Assembly (NCBI RefSeq): GCF_913773635.1
Contig: NZ_CAJYGQ010000010.1
Span: forward strand, 1 to 64,000
Source: an uncultured Mucilaginibacter sp.
Lineage (GTDB): Bacteria; Bacteroidota; Bacteroidia; Sphingobacteriales; Sphingobacteriaceae
Direction: 5' to 3'
DNA: 64,000 bases
A model generated the notes under the pieces. That model was not told the origin of the DNA and did not search any database. It was given only the letters and a program-made list of their open reading frames with translations. Below, one piece after another: positions 53,437 through 62,772 of the stretch. A program made the translations under genes and the position numbers. How positions within the stretch are numbered: the stretch's first letter is position 1; the number at the start of each line of letters is the position of its first letter.

Positions 53437-53580
53437 AACTCACAATTAACTACACCTAATTTTTAACGCACTATATAACCCATACAACGGTATTTTTACC
53501 CCTCAAAATGCCCCTACTTTAACACTACAGGAGAGTGATGGGTAACTTGCAATTATCTGTTTGTGAGGTATTTGAATTTT

Positions 53581-53610
53581 ATTGTCAAGCCTACATTTAA
53601 AATAAATTTG
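53581..53610 (+). promoter_or_regulatory. Promoter of the PUL sensor-regulator gene
   Basis: ATTG (53581-53584), an 18-base gap and TAAATTTG (53603-53610) approximate TTTG / TAnnTTTG and lead to transcription about 45 bases before the ATG at 53661. The 296-base divergent region would also carry the operator for the SusC operon. Confidence 0.5.
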
Positions 53611-53660
53611 ACACTACACGATGTTGAACAAAATCTATTATTTAGTTTTACGCTTATTCA

Positions 53661-56567
53661 ATGAAAAAAGCATTACTAACCATAATAACCTGCTTTTCAT
53701 TTATCTTTTTCCTGTATGCTCAAAACCCGGTAGGACTGCCCCAAATTGTTAATTATACCAATTTGGAATACAAAGGCGGTATCCAAAACTGGGCTGTTGA
53801 TCAGGACAAGGATGGTAGGGTATACTTTGCTAATAATGAAGGTTTGCTATCATTTGATGGTAAGCATTGGAGACTATACAGGTTGCCTAACCGTACAGTT
53901 GTGCATGCCTTAAAAATTTTTAAGAATGGAAAGATATACGTTGGCGGACAAGATGAAATAGGTTACTACAAACCTAATAAGGAGGGTATACTAACATATC
54001 AATCATTAAAACCACTTATACCTCAGCCAAGCAGGCAATTTGCTGATGTGTGGAATATATGCGAAGCCAATGGTGAGACTTTTTTTCGTACAGTAGAAAA
54101 AATCTTTTATTTAAAAGATGGAATTATAAGCGTTTACAAAACCAATACCGAGTGGACTTATTTGGGATGTGCTCAAAAACGTATCTATGCGCAACAAAAA
54201 CATAAGGGGTTAATGGTTTTTGATAATGGTATTTGGAAAACTGCTTGCGAAAATTCGATACTTAAAGAGGGTATAGTCACCTCTGTTTTGGATTATGAAC
54301 CCGGAACGCTATTGATAACAACTCTTAAAAATGGGTTGTTTTTATTAAAAGATGGTGTTCTTACGCCGAAAATAACAGCTGCAGATAATATCCTTAAATC
54401 AAGTTATGCCTATTGTGCAATTGCCGTCAATAAAGACTGGTTTGCCATCGGCACTACTACTTCTGCATGTTATATCATTGATAAAGAGGGGAATATAATT
54501 CAGCACTTTTCGAGTGATGAAGGGTTGCAGAAAAATTATATACGTAATCTCTTTACTGATAAAGCTAAAAACCTTTGGCTTGCTTTAGATGATGGTATTG
54601 ATTTTATAGCGTTTAATAGTGCTATTAAGCAAATCTTTCCCGACAATAAAAAGCAGATAAGCAGTTATACATCATGTGTGTTTAAGAATGAGTTATATGT
54701 GGGTGCATCAAACGGTCTTTTTAAGCTTCCGATCGATATACAAACTATAGACCTAAGCTATTCACGCGGTCATTTCAAAGAGGTAGGAAAATTACGCGGT
54801 CAGGTGTGGGGGTTGAATGAAATTAACCGTAAACTGTTGCTCGCCCATGAAGACGGTGCTTTTGAAGTACAATCCCTCAATTTAAAACCCCTAAGCCAAA
54901 GCACTGGTAACTGGTTGTTTGAACCATTATCACCTATTGAGCCCGCCCCTGTAGCTGTTGCAGGTACATATGAAGGATTACAACTACTTAGCTACAAAGA
55001 TGGTAATTTCATTAATGACGGCCCAATCAACGGCATAGATAAACTATCGTTACGTTTTTTAGCCTATGATGATAACAGTAACATTGTTTGGACTTCGCAT
55101 CCTTACAGGGGAGTATTTAAGTTAACACTATCAGCAAACCACAAGCAGGTGATTAAACGGGAAGTGTTAGGCGTTAAACAAGGCTTACCGGAGGCATTAG
55201 GAAATTACATTTTTCGAATTAAGAACAGAATTGTAGTTGCCACCTTAAAGGGCATATATGAATATAACGATGAGACAAGGCGCTTCCAGCGTTCAACTTT
55301 GTTTGAACCTTACACGCATACTACAGCTATACACTACCTCCATGAAGATGCTGCCGGAAACGTATGGTTTGTAAATGGAAAAAAACTTGGAGTTATTGAT
55401 TTTTCCAGTAATGAATCTCACCCTACGGTAGTTTATTTTCCTGAGCTTACTTCCAAGCTTGTATCAGGTTTTGAACATGTTTATCCGTACAACCAGCAAA
55501 ATATTTTTGTAGGTGCGAACAAGGGTATTTACCATATCAATTTCCTAAAGTATCGCGAGCAAAGTCGTTTACCTATTAATGTTCTACTTACGCAGGTTAA
55601 GCTAATAAATGATAAAGATAGTGTAGTTTTCGGTGGCTATTCTCGAATAAAAGGCAATGCGCAAATTAAATTGCCTCACGAGCTTAATTCACTACAGTTT
55701 GAATTTGCGTCTACTTTATATGAACAGCAAAATACGCTGGAGTTTAGCTACCAGTTGGAGGGATTTGACAAGCAATGGTCGGCTTGGAACACAAAAGCCG
55801 AAAAGGAGTATACCAATTTGCCTGCGGGTACTTATACTTTCAAAGTAAAGGCCCGTAATAATATGGGTAACGAATCGGTACCTGTTGAGCGGCAGTTTGT
55901 TATTGAAGCAGCCTGGTACCAAAGTTGGTGGTTTTATGCGCTATGCATGGCTGTGGTTACGGGCGGCGTTCACGTGTTTATTCAAAAACAACAGCGTAAA
56001 CACATCAAAGAACAGGAAAAGCTCAAGTATTTGCATCAATTGGAATTGGAGCACAATGAGCGCGAGATAATGAAGCTGCAAAATGAAAAGCTGGTAGCCG
56101 ATGTTAGTTACAAGAATAAAGAACTGGCCTCAACTACCATGCATTTGGTACAGCGTGGTAAACTGCTTGCTAAAATTAAAGATGAACTTTTACCTTTGGT
56201 TGCCAATGGTAAGAGCGAAAAGTCAACCGACTTTAAACGCGTTATACGCTTGCTAAATGAAGCTGAACGTAATGATGGCGACTGGGAGCAGTTTGCTATG
56301 CACTTTGATCATATACACTCCAATTTTTTAAGCCGGCTCAAAGAGCGCTTTCCTGAGCTGAGTTCAAATGATTTGAAGTTGTGCGCTTACCTTAAAATGA
56401 ATCTTACTTCAAAAGAAATAGCGCAGTTAATGAGTATTACCATCAAAGCAGTGGAGGTGAGTCGATACCGTCTTCGTAAAAAAATGCAGATACCGTCAGA
56501 CGTACCGTTGTTTGATTATTTAATTAAAGCAATAGCTCAACCAGTCAAGCCGGATGTACTTAAGTAA
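53661..56567 (+). CDS. Membrane-spanning PUL regulator: beta-propeller sensor, Y_Y_Y domain and LuxR-type helix-turn-helix
   Basis: The 968-residue protein starts with a signal peptide (FSFIFFLYAQ). About 700 residues of repeated propeller blades (such as GRVYFANNEGLLSFDG) follow, and then a Y_Y_Y domain (NTLEFSYQLEGFDKQW, residues about 690-745), a membrane helix (WYQSWWFYALCMAVVTGGVHVFI, 750-772), a coiled coil and a LuxR-type DNA-binding domain (LTSKEIAQLMSITIKAVEVSRYRLRKKM, near 915-945). There is no histidine-kinase core, so it is a one-component relative of hybrid two-component PUL sensors. Divergent placement indicates that it controls the beta-glucan operon. Confidence 0.9.
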   Translation: MKKALLTIITCFSFIFFLYAQNPVGLPQIVNYTNLEYKGGIQNWAVDQDKDGRVYFANNEGLLSFDGKHWRLYRLPNRTVVHALKIFKNGKIYVGGQDEIGYYKPNKEGILTYQSLKPLIPQPSRQFADVWNICEANGETFFRTVEKIFYLKDGIISVYKTNTEWTYLGCAQKRIYAQQKHKGLMVFDNGIWKTACENSILKEGIVTSVLDYEPGTLLITTLKNGLFLLKDGVLTPKITAADNILKSSYAYCAIAVNKDWFAIGTTTSACYIIDKEGNIIQHFSSDEGLQKNYIRNLFTDKAKNLWLALDDGIDFIAFNSAIKQIFPDNKKQISSYTSCVFKNELYVGASNGLFKLPIDIQTIDLSYSRGHFKEVGKLRGQVWGLNEINRKLLLAHEDGAFEVQSLNLKPLSQSTGNWLFEPLSPIEPAPVAVAGTYEGLQLLSYKDGNFINDGPINGIDKLSLRFLAYDDNSNIVWTSHPYRGVFKLTLSANHKQVIKREVLGVKQGLPEALGNYIFRIKNRIVVATLKGIYEYNDETRRFQRSTLFEPYTHTTAIHYLHEDAAGNVWFVNGKKLGVIDFSSNESHPTVVYFPELTSKLVSGFEHVYPYNQQNIFVGANKGIYHINFLKYREQSRLPINVLLTQVKLINDKDSVVFGGYSRIKGNAQIKLPHELNSLQFEFASTLYEQQNTLEFSYQLEGFDKQWSAWNTKAEKEYTNLPAGTYTFKVKARNNMGNESVPVERQFVIEAAWYQSWWFYALCMAVVTGGVHVFIQKQQRKHIKEQEKLKYLHQLELEHNEREIMKLQNEKLVADVSYKNKELASTTMHLVQRGKLLAKIKDELLPLVANGKSEKSTDFKRVIRLLNEAERNDGDWEQFAMHFDHIHSNFLSRLKERFPELSSNDLKLCAYLKMNLTSKEIAQLMSITIKAVEVSRYRLRKKMQIPSDVPLFDYLIKAIAQPVKPDVLK

Positions 56568-56664
56568 ATAGTATCATTACCTTCAATACTTACATAGTCT
56601 TCTTAAGTTTATAAGGCGCAAAATTGCTCCATTTTCTATCTTTGCTCATCAATTCATAAGTACT

Positions 56665-58299
56665 GTGATTAACGTAAACAATATTTCCGTTTCATTTGGC
56701 GGAACGACCCTTTTTAGTGATGTTACCTTTTCAATTAATGAAAACGACAAAATAGCCCTTATGGGCAAAAACGGTGCAGGCAAGTCCACAATTCTTAAAA
56801 TAATTGCCGGTGCAGCCAAACCCACTACGGGTAACGTAACCGGGCCCAAAGAGGCTGTAATTGCTTACTTGCCGCAGCATTTGTTAACGCAAGATAACGT
56901 AACGGTTTTTGAGGAAACCATGAAAGCTTTTGCAGAGGCTAACCAAATGCAAAAGGAACTGGATGAAGTTAATGAGCAGCTTAACATCCGCACCGATTAT
57001 GAAAGCGATGAGTACATGAAACTCATTGAAAGAGTATCGGAATTAAGCGAAAAGGTATATACAGTAGAGGAAACTAATTATGATGCAGAAGTTGAAAAAG
57101 TACTTAAAGGACTAGGTTTTGAACGGAAAGACTTTAACCGGCAAACTTCTGAATTTTCGGGCGGATGGCGCATGCGTATTGAGCTGGCCAAAATTTTATT
57201 GAAGAAGCCCGATCTAATATTACTGGATGAGCCCACTAACCACATGGATATTGAAAGTATACAGTGGCTGGAAGAGTTTTTACTAAACTCAGCAAAGGCT
57301 GTAATGGTAATATCACACGACCGTGCCTTTGTTGATAATATTACCAACCGCACCATAGAAGTAACTATGGGGCGCATATATGACTACAAAGCTAAATACA
57401 GCCACTATCTTCAATTACGTGCCGACCGCCGTTTACATCAGCTGAAGGCTTACGAAGAACAGCAGCGTTTCATTGCTGATAACCAAGAGTTCATCGACCG
57501 TTTTAGGGGCACGTATTCAAAAACTCTGCAAGTGCAATCACGCGTTAAAATGTTAGAGAAGCTGGAGGTAATTGAAATTGATGAGGTAGATACATCAGCT
57601 TTACGACTCAAGTTTCCTCCATCGCCACGCTCGGGACAGTACCCGCTTATGGTTGAGGAAATGAGCAAAAGCTACGGAGATCATGTGGTTTTTCAAAACG
57701 CATCGTTGGTTATTGAGCGTGGTGAAAAGGTAGCCTTTGTGGGTAAAAATGGTGAAGGTAAATCAACCATGATTAAAGCTATCATGAATGAGATTGATTT
57801 TGACGGAAGCCTAAAAGTTGGTCACAATGCTAAGATTGGCTACTTTGCCCAAAATCAGGCGGCCCTGCTTGATGAGAATCTTACTGTATTTGATACCATC
57901 GATCAAATTCCTTTATCTGACAATACTGTTAAAATCAAAGATTTGTTAGGTGCATTTATGTTCAGCGGTGATGATACCACCAAGAAAGTCAAAGTGCTAT
58001 CAGGAGGGGAGAAAACCCGTTTGGCTATGATCAAATTACTTTTGGAGCCCGTAAACCTGTTGATTTTGGATGAGCCTACCAATCACCTGGATATGAAAAC
58101 AAAAGACATCATCAAAGATGCCTTGCGCGATTTTGACGGTACATTAATTCTTGTATCTCACGACCGTGACTTCTTAGACGGCCTCGTTACCAAGGTATTT
58201 GAATTTGGCAACAAGCGGGTACGTGAACACTTTGAAGATATCAAAGGATTTTTGGCTTATAAAAAGATGGATAGTTTGAAGGATATTGAACAAAGCTAA
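56665..58299 (+). CDS. ABC-F family ATPase (ribosome-associated type)
   Basis: The 544-residue protein has two ABC domains without membrane segments. Walker A motifs are MGKNGAGKST and VGKNGEGKST, signatures SGGWRMRIELAKILL and LSGGEKTRLAMIKLLL, and Walker B LILLDEPTNHMD and LLILDEPTNHLD. The interdomain linker (residues about 240-310) is charged, as in ABC-F translation factors of the EttA/Uup/YdiF type. It probably acts on the ribosome; drug resistance is possible but not indicated. The start codon is GTG at 56665. Confidence 0.92.
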   Translation: MINVNNISVSFGGTTLFSDVTFSINENDKIALMGKNGAGKSTILKIIAGAAKPTTGNVTGPKEAVIAYLPQHLLTQDNVTVFEETMKAFAEANQMQKELDEVNEQLNIRTDYESDEYMKLIERVSELSEKVYTVEETNYDAEVEKVLKGLGFERKDFNRQTSEFSGGWRMRIELAKILLKKPDLILLDEPTNHMDIESIQWLEEFLLNSAKAVMVISHDRAFVDNITNRTIEVTMGRIYDYKAKYSHYLQLRADRRLHQLKAYEEQQRFIADNQEFIDRFRGTYSKTLQVQSRVKMLEKLEVIEIDEVDTSALRLKFPPSPRSGQYPLMVEEMSKSYGDHVVFQNASLVIERGEKVAFVGKNGEGKSTMIKAIMNEIDFDGSLKVGHNAKIGYFAQNQAALLDENLTVFDTIDQIPLSDNTVKIKDLLGAFMFSGDDTTKKVKVLSGGEKTRLAMIKLLLEPVNLLILDEPTNHLDMKTKDIIKDALRDFDGTLILVSHDRDFLDGLVTKVFEFGNKRVREHFEDIKGFLAYKKMDSLKDIEQS

Positions 58300-58437
58300 C
58301 ATTAGTTTAACTTTGAATATTTACTTAATAGGTGCTGATATTCCTGACGCATAATAGTATTATGTTTTGAGGGTTTTGCAGCACCTTTTTTTATGGCCGA
58401 ATCTGAACTTAGCTTATTAGTCAACAATTAAAAGGTT

Positions 58438-59349
58438 ATGCTCAATTATAAAATTTACAGCTGCTACCTGCTTATACTGGCAATTATAGCGCTAACATGT
58501 AATAATGCTGTTGCAAGTAAGTTAGTAAGCCCACCGCGCCATAAGCAGCTAAAAAATATTGTTTTGATTGCCGGTACTAAAAGCCATGACCCTGGCGAAC
58601 ATGAGTATGTAAAAACGGTAAAGCTTATAAAGGTAATGCTTGATCGCTCAAATGTTAAAGGCATCAAAACAAGGTTTTATTTAAACGGCTGGCCGCCTGC
58701 AGATTCATTACTTAACAAGGCCGATTTAATTTTATTTGTGACTGATGGTGCAGATGGTATAAATTTCAAAGACTCACCATTTTTGACAACCGACCGTATG
58801 GCGGTTTTGCAACAGCAAGTAGATAGGGGATGTGGTATAGCATTACTACACTTTTCTACGTTTGCTGATTATGAAAATGGCCAAAAACTTTTGGAATGGG
58901 CCGGAGGATATTATGATTGGCAAGACTCTACGGGCGATAAACGTCATTATTCAGATTTAAAGGTTGCCAATGCACAGGTAACACTTGCCAGTCCAAAGCA
59001 CCCAATAAGTAATGGAGTAAAGTCTTTTAATATTAAGGATGAGTTTTATTACAATATGCGTTTTATGGCCGAACGAACGTATATTATTCCTGTACTTAAT
59101 GTGCCCTCGTTAGGAGGTAGTGAACCACTGGGCAATGTAGTTGCCTGGGCTTATAAGCGTAAAAAAGGCGGAAGGGCATTTTGCGCTACTATGGCACATT
59201 ACTATTCAAATTGGCATAATGAAAACTTTAGAAAAGTACTTTTAAACGGATTGATTTGGGCTGCGGGCATAAAAGTTCCAACTAATGGCATGAGTTCAGT
59301 TTTTTATACCGACGAAGAAGTTGCCAAATTTCTGCATACAGCCGATTGA
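58438..59349 (+). CDS. ThuA-like domain protein, secreted
   Basis: The 303-residue protein has a signal peptide (YLLILAIIALTCNNAVAS) and a class I glutamine-amidotransferase-like ThuA fold: KNIVLIAGTKSHDPGEHEYVKT at the start, ADLILFVTDGADG and GIALLHFSTF, and the later GRAFCATMAHYYSNWHN. ThuA proteins are linked with disaccharide and glycan use in several bacteria, but the reaction is not settled. The neighbouring secreted GH5 gene suggests a carbohydrate role. Confidence 0.85.
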   Translation: MLNYKIYSCYLLILAIIALTCNNAVASKLVSPPRHKQLKNIVLIAGTKSHDPGEHEYVKTVKLIKVMLDRSNVKGIKTRFYLNGWPPADSLLNKADLILFVTDGADGINFKDSPFLTTDRMAVLQQQVDRGCGIALLHFSTFADYENGQKLLEWAGGYYDWQDSTGDKRHYSDLKVANAQVTLASPKHPISNGVKSFNIKDEFYYNMRFMAERTYIIPVLNVPSLGGSEPLGNVVAWAYKRKKGGRAFCATMAHYYSNWHNENFRKVLLNGLIWAAGIKVPTNGMSSVFYTDEEVAKFLHTAD

Positions 59350-59359
59350 TCTGTCGGGG

Positions 59360-59372
59360 TAAAAAAGTATTA
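59360..59372 (+). promoter_or_regulatory. Motif TAAAAAAGTATTA, copy 1, upstream of GH5
   Basis: This 13-base sequence begins 10 bases after the ThuA stop and ends 72 bases before the GH5 ATG at 59445. The same sequence occurs at 60616 and 63933 and, with one change, at 63771, always in spacers. Confidence 0.6.
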
Positions 59373-59444
59373 TAAACTGGCAAAAAAAAGTAAACGCATT
59401 TTTAAAGATTTTCATTGCTTTGCATATCACCAATTCAAAGCTAA

Positions 59445-60518
59445 ATGAAAGTTTCTTACCTCGGGTTAACATTACTGGCGGTAGTGTGTAAAATCGGAGT
59501 GGCCATTGCCCAGCCTGGTTTGCAAAGCAACGCCATAAAAAAAGACTGGTGGCATATTGATGCCATAAAGCCCTATAAGCTTCCTGCCACTGCAAGTAAA
59601 ATGTCTTACATAAAAGTTCAGGGTAATTCTTTTGTTAACGATAAAGGCAAGGTAATCGTTTTTAAAGGGTTGTCCATTTCCGATCCCGATAAGCTGGTAA
59701 AAGACGGGCATTGGAACAAAAAGCATTTTGATGTAATCAAAAGCTGGGGCGCAAATTTAATACGTATCCCTGTACACCCTGTGGCCTATCATCAGCGTGG
59801 GGTAGAGGCTTACATCAAACTCTTAGACGAAGCCGTTAACTGGTGTTCAGAATTAGGTATTTATGTGTTGATTGACTGGCATGCTATTGGCAACCTGCAA
59901 ATGGAGGTGCTATCGCAAGACATGCATAAAACCACTAAAAGCGAAACATTTAACTTCTGGAGAAACATTGCAGAACATTACAAAGATATTCCAACCGTAG
60001 CATTTTACGAGTTGTTTAATGAGCCTACCACTTATGATGGGCAATACGGCACCGCCAGTTGGGATGGTTGGAAAACGCTAATGGAGCAAATGATTGATTT
60101 GATTTACGTTTACAACAAAAATGTAGTTCCGTTGGTTGCCGGCTTTAATTGGGCATATGATCTTACTCCCGTAAAAGACAACCCAATTGCCCGCCCCGGT
60201 ATTGGTTATGTAACACATCCTTACCCTGGTAAACGCGCTGTACCGCGTGAAGATAAATGGGAGCTGGACTTCGGCTTTGTGGCCGATAAATATCCGGTTA
60301 TAGCAACCGAGCTTGGCTTTATGCCCGGAGATGAAGATGAGAACTTGAAGGACGATGGCATTTACGGGCCGTCAATTATGAAATACTTTAATAAAAAAGG
60401 AATATCATGGGTGGTTTGGGTTTTTGACCCCGATTGGATACCACAAATGATTAAGAACTGGAATTATGAGCCTACATCACAAGGTAAGTTTTTTAGTGAT
60501 GTGATGAAAGGTAAGTAA
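59445..60518 (+). CDS. GH5 family cellulase-like glycosidase, secreted
   Basis: The 357-residue protein has a signal peptide ending in AIAQ and a GH5 TIM barrel. The acid/base is E193 in YELFNEPTTY and the nucleophile E289 in PVIATELGFM; other family positions are R107 in NLIRIPVHP and the IDWHA loop. It cleaves beta-glucan or beta-mannan internally; the exact family member cannot be judged. It has its own copy of the 13-base motif and a terminator after it, so it may be a single-gene unit. Confidence 0.92.
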   Translation: MKVSYLGLTLLAVVCKIGVAIAQPGLQSNAIKKDWWHIDAIKPYKLPATASKMSYIKVQGNSFVNDKGKVIVFKGLSISDPDKLVKDGHWNKKHFDVIKSWGANLIRIPVHPVAYHQRGVEAYIKLLDEAVNWCSELGIYVLIDWHAIGNLQMEVLSQDMHKTTKSETFNFWRNIAEHYKDIPTVAFYELFNEPTTYDGQYGTASWDGWKTLMEQMIDLIYVYNKNVVPLVAGFNWAYDLTPVKDNPIARPGIGYVTHPYPGKRAVPREDKWELDFGFVADKYPVIATELGFMPGDEDENLKDDGIYGPSIMKYFNKKGISWVVWVFDPDWIPQMIKNWNYEPTSQGKFFSDVMKGK

Positions 60519-60546
60519 TATGTTGGTTATACATTTTTTTGGTTTG

Positions 60547-60577
60547 GCCGCCGGTAATTTACCGGCGGCTTTTTTTG
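60547..60577 (+). terminator. Terminator after the GH5 gene
   Basis: A perfect 9-bp stem GCCGCCGGT / ACCGGCGGC with loop AATTT (60547-60569) is followed by seven T. Confidence 0.92.
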
Positions 60578-60615
60578 TTGATATGTTTACGACTCAAAAA
60601 ACAATATTATTAAGC

Positions 60616-60628
60616 TAAAAAAGTATTA
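60616..60628 (+). promoter_or_regulatory. Motif TAAAAAAGTATTA, copy 2, upstream of the isomerase operon
   Basis: The motif is identical to copy 1 and is preceded by AAGC as in copy 3. It lies 118 bases before the ATG at 60747 and after the GH5 terminator, in the promoter region of the three-gene operon. Confidence 0.6.
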
Positions 60629-60746
60629 GTGTCATTTTGCTAATAATCACACATTTACGTATACCTAAAAGGCGCTTATTTTTCTCATTTATCAAGTGTC
60701 TGCTTACATCTAAACCAAGTTATTTAACCAATTAATAAATCAAATT

Positions 60747-61613
60747 ATGAATGTTGGAATTGATAGTTACTGTTACCACCGGCTTTTTGGCGAGGTGTAT
60801 CCCGGCCAGGATAGGCCCGAAAAAGAGCTTTCATTTGATGCTTTTCTAAAAGATATAGGCAAGCTGGATATAAAGGGCATATCACTGGAGTCATGTTTTA
60901 TTCCCCGGTTTAATAAAGAATACTTACTTGATGTAAAACAGCAACTTGATGATAACGATTTGGATAGGGTTTACGCGTGGGGGCACCCTGACGGTTTGGA
61001 AGGTGGTAAAAATGAAGCTGCATTTGATGAAATGCTTGAGCACATTGAGTACGCCAGTTATATAGGTGCAAATGTAATGCGTGTAGTAGGCAGCAGCCTT
61101 CAGTTCAGGTTTGAAGATCATACTCCACAGCTTGAAAAGTTAAGCCACATGTTTACTGAAGCCGCTAAAGTTGCCGCACGTTACAATGTAAAGCTGGCGG
61201 TGGAAAATCACATTGATTACAACTCCGACGAAATACTTCAATTAATTAAAAACGTTAACTCGCCATATTTCGGAGTTAATTTTGATACCGGCAATTTTTT
61301 AAGAGTACTTGATGATCCTATTCAAGCTATGGAGAAGTTGGCACCTTATGTTTTGGCTACTCATATTAAGGATCTTAAACCGGTTAAAGGCGTGCCTGTA
61401 AATGAATGGTATTTCTTTTCATGCGTACCAACGGGCGAGGGTTTAATAGATAATGCCCGGCTTGCTCAAATTTTAAAGCAGCACAATTACAAAGGCTTCC
61501 TGGCAGTTGAAATTGACTTTTTACACCCCGATTATACCAATCAGGAAGAAGACGTTGTAAAAGAGAGTGTTGCTGAATTATGGAAAATAGCCGGAAGATT
61601 AGAGTATGCTTAA
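60747..61613 (+). CDS. Sugar phosphate isomerase/epimerase family protein (AP-endonuclease-2-like TIM barrel)
   Basis: The 288-residue protein is a xylose-isomerase-like TIM barrel. It starts MNVGIDSYCYHRLFG, and metal ligands are probable in KLAVENHIDYNS (E and N), the GVNFDTGNFLR loop (D), HIKDLKPVKG (H, D) and VEIDFLHPD (E). The family includes isomerases and epimerases of free or keto-sugars. No signal peptide is present, so it acts in the cytoplasm. It overlaps the next gene by eight bases (61606-61613) and shares the operon with a dehydrogenase and a dioxygenase. Confidence 0.88.
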   Translation: MNVGIDSYCYHRLFGEVYPGQDRPEKELSFDAFLKDIGKLDIKGISLESCFIPRFNKEYLLDVKQQLDDNDLDRVYAWGHPDGLEGGKNEAAFDEMLEHIEYASYIGANVMRVVGSSLQFRFEDHTPQLEKLSHMFTEAAKVAARYNVKLAVENHIDYNSDEILQLIKNVNSPYFGVNFDTGNFLRVLDDPIQAMEKLAPYVLATHIKDLKPVKGVPVNEWYFFSCVPTGEGLIDNARLAQILKQHNYKGFLAVEIDFLHPDYTNQEEDVVKESVAELWKIAGRLEYA

Positions 61614-62769
61614 AACATTGAACGTAGGTATTGTAGGCTATAAATTTATGGGCAGGGCGCACAGTAACGCCTGGCTTAAAGCACCGTTGTTTTTTGATGT
61701 TGCGGCAAAACCTATTCTGAAGGTTGCCTGCGGAAGACACGAACCCTCACTGAAAGAATTTGCCGAGCGCTGGGGTTGGCAGGAAACGCAAACTGATTGG
61801 AAAAAACTTATCAGCAGACCTGATATTGATATAGTTGATATTGCCCTGCCACAGCACCTGCATTATGAAATTGCCATTGCTGCAGCTAAAGAAGGTAAGC
61901 ATATTTTTTGCGAAAAGCCGTTGGCCATGAGCGTTAAGCAAGCCGAGGAAATGCTGCGCGTGTGTGAAGATAACAAAGTAATACACTATTTAAATCACAA
62001 CTATCGGCGTGTGCCTGCTGTAGCATTGGCAAAAAAAATGATTGATGATGGTCTGCTGGGTAGGCTGTTTCACTGGCGCGCTGCCTACCAGCAAGATTGG
62101 ATAGTTGATCCTGAGTTTCCACTTACATGGCAATTGCGCCAGGAAACTGCTCAGGCGGGTCCGCACTGGGATTTAAATTCGCATTGCGTTGATTTGGGGC
62201 ATTATCTGATAGGGCCAGTTGATTCGGTGACAGCAATGAGCACAAACTTTATTACCGAACGGCCTTTAGCCGATGAAGCAAGTACAGGAAATTTACAGGC
62301 CGAAGTGAAAGGTAGCGAACGCGGACAGGTAACCGTTGAAGACGCTGCTTTAATGATTGTAAAATTTGCAAACGGTGTTATGGGTTCATTTGAAGCCACA
62401 CGTTTTGCAACAGGTCGTAAAAACAAGCTTTCATTTGAAATATACGGAAGCAAAGGGAGCCTGACATTTGATCTAGAGCGAATGAATGAACTCATGTTTT
62501 TCTCCTCAAATGATGCTGGCGATACACAAGGCTTCCGAAAAATTATTGCTACTGACCAACAGCACCCATACATTAAAAGCTGGTGGCCACCCGGCCATAT
62601 AATTGGCTACGAGCATTCCTTTGTTCACGCGGTAGTTGATTTCATTGATGCCATTGAGAAAAAGAAGCAGGTAACTCCCAATTTTAATGACGGACTCAAT
62701 ATCATGAAGGTGCTTGAAGCAGGACTGCTATCGGCTCAAACCAAACAACAAATAACTTTGAATATATAG
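61606..62769 (+). CDS. Gfo/Idh/MocA family oxidoreductase
   Basis: The 387-residue protein has the NAD(P)-binding opening VGIVGYKFMGRAHSNAWLKA and the family EKPLAMS motif with its lysine (FCEKPLAMSVKQAEEML, near residue 105). The C-terminal half contains GPHWDLNSHCVDLGHYLIG, where the conserved D and H assist catalysis. It oxidises or reduces a sugar or inositol. It overlaps the isomerase gene, so the two products probably act in succession. Confidence 0.92.
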   Translation: MLKTLNVGIVGYKFMGRAHSNAWLKAPLFFDVAAKPILKVACGRHEPSLKEFAERWGWQETQTDWKKLISRPDIDIVDIALPQHLHYEIAIAAAKEGKHIFCEKPLAMSVKQAEEMLRVCEDNKVIHYLNHNYRRVPAVALAKKMIDDGLLGRLFHWRAAYQQDWIVDPEFPLTWQLRQETAQAGPHWDLNSHCVDLGHYLIGPVDSVTAMSTNFITERPLADEASTGNLQAEVKGSERGQVTVEDAALMIVKFANGVMGSFEATRFATGRKNKLSFEIYGSKGSLTFDLERMNELMFFSSNDAGDTQGFRKIIATDQQHPYIKSWWPPGHIIGYEHSFVHAVVDFIDAIEKKKQVTPNFNDGLNIMKVLEAGLLSAQTKQQITLNI

Positions 62770-62772
62770 CGT

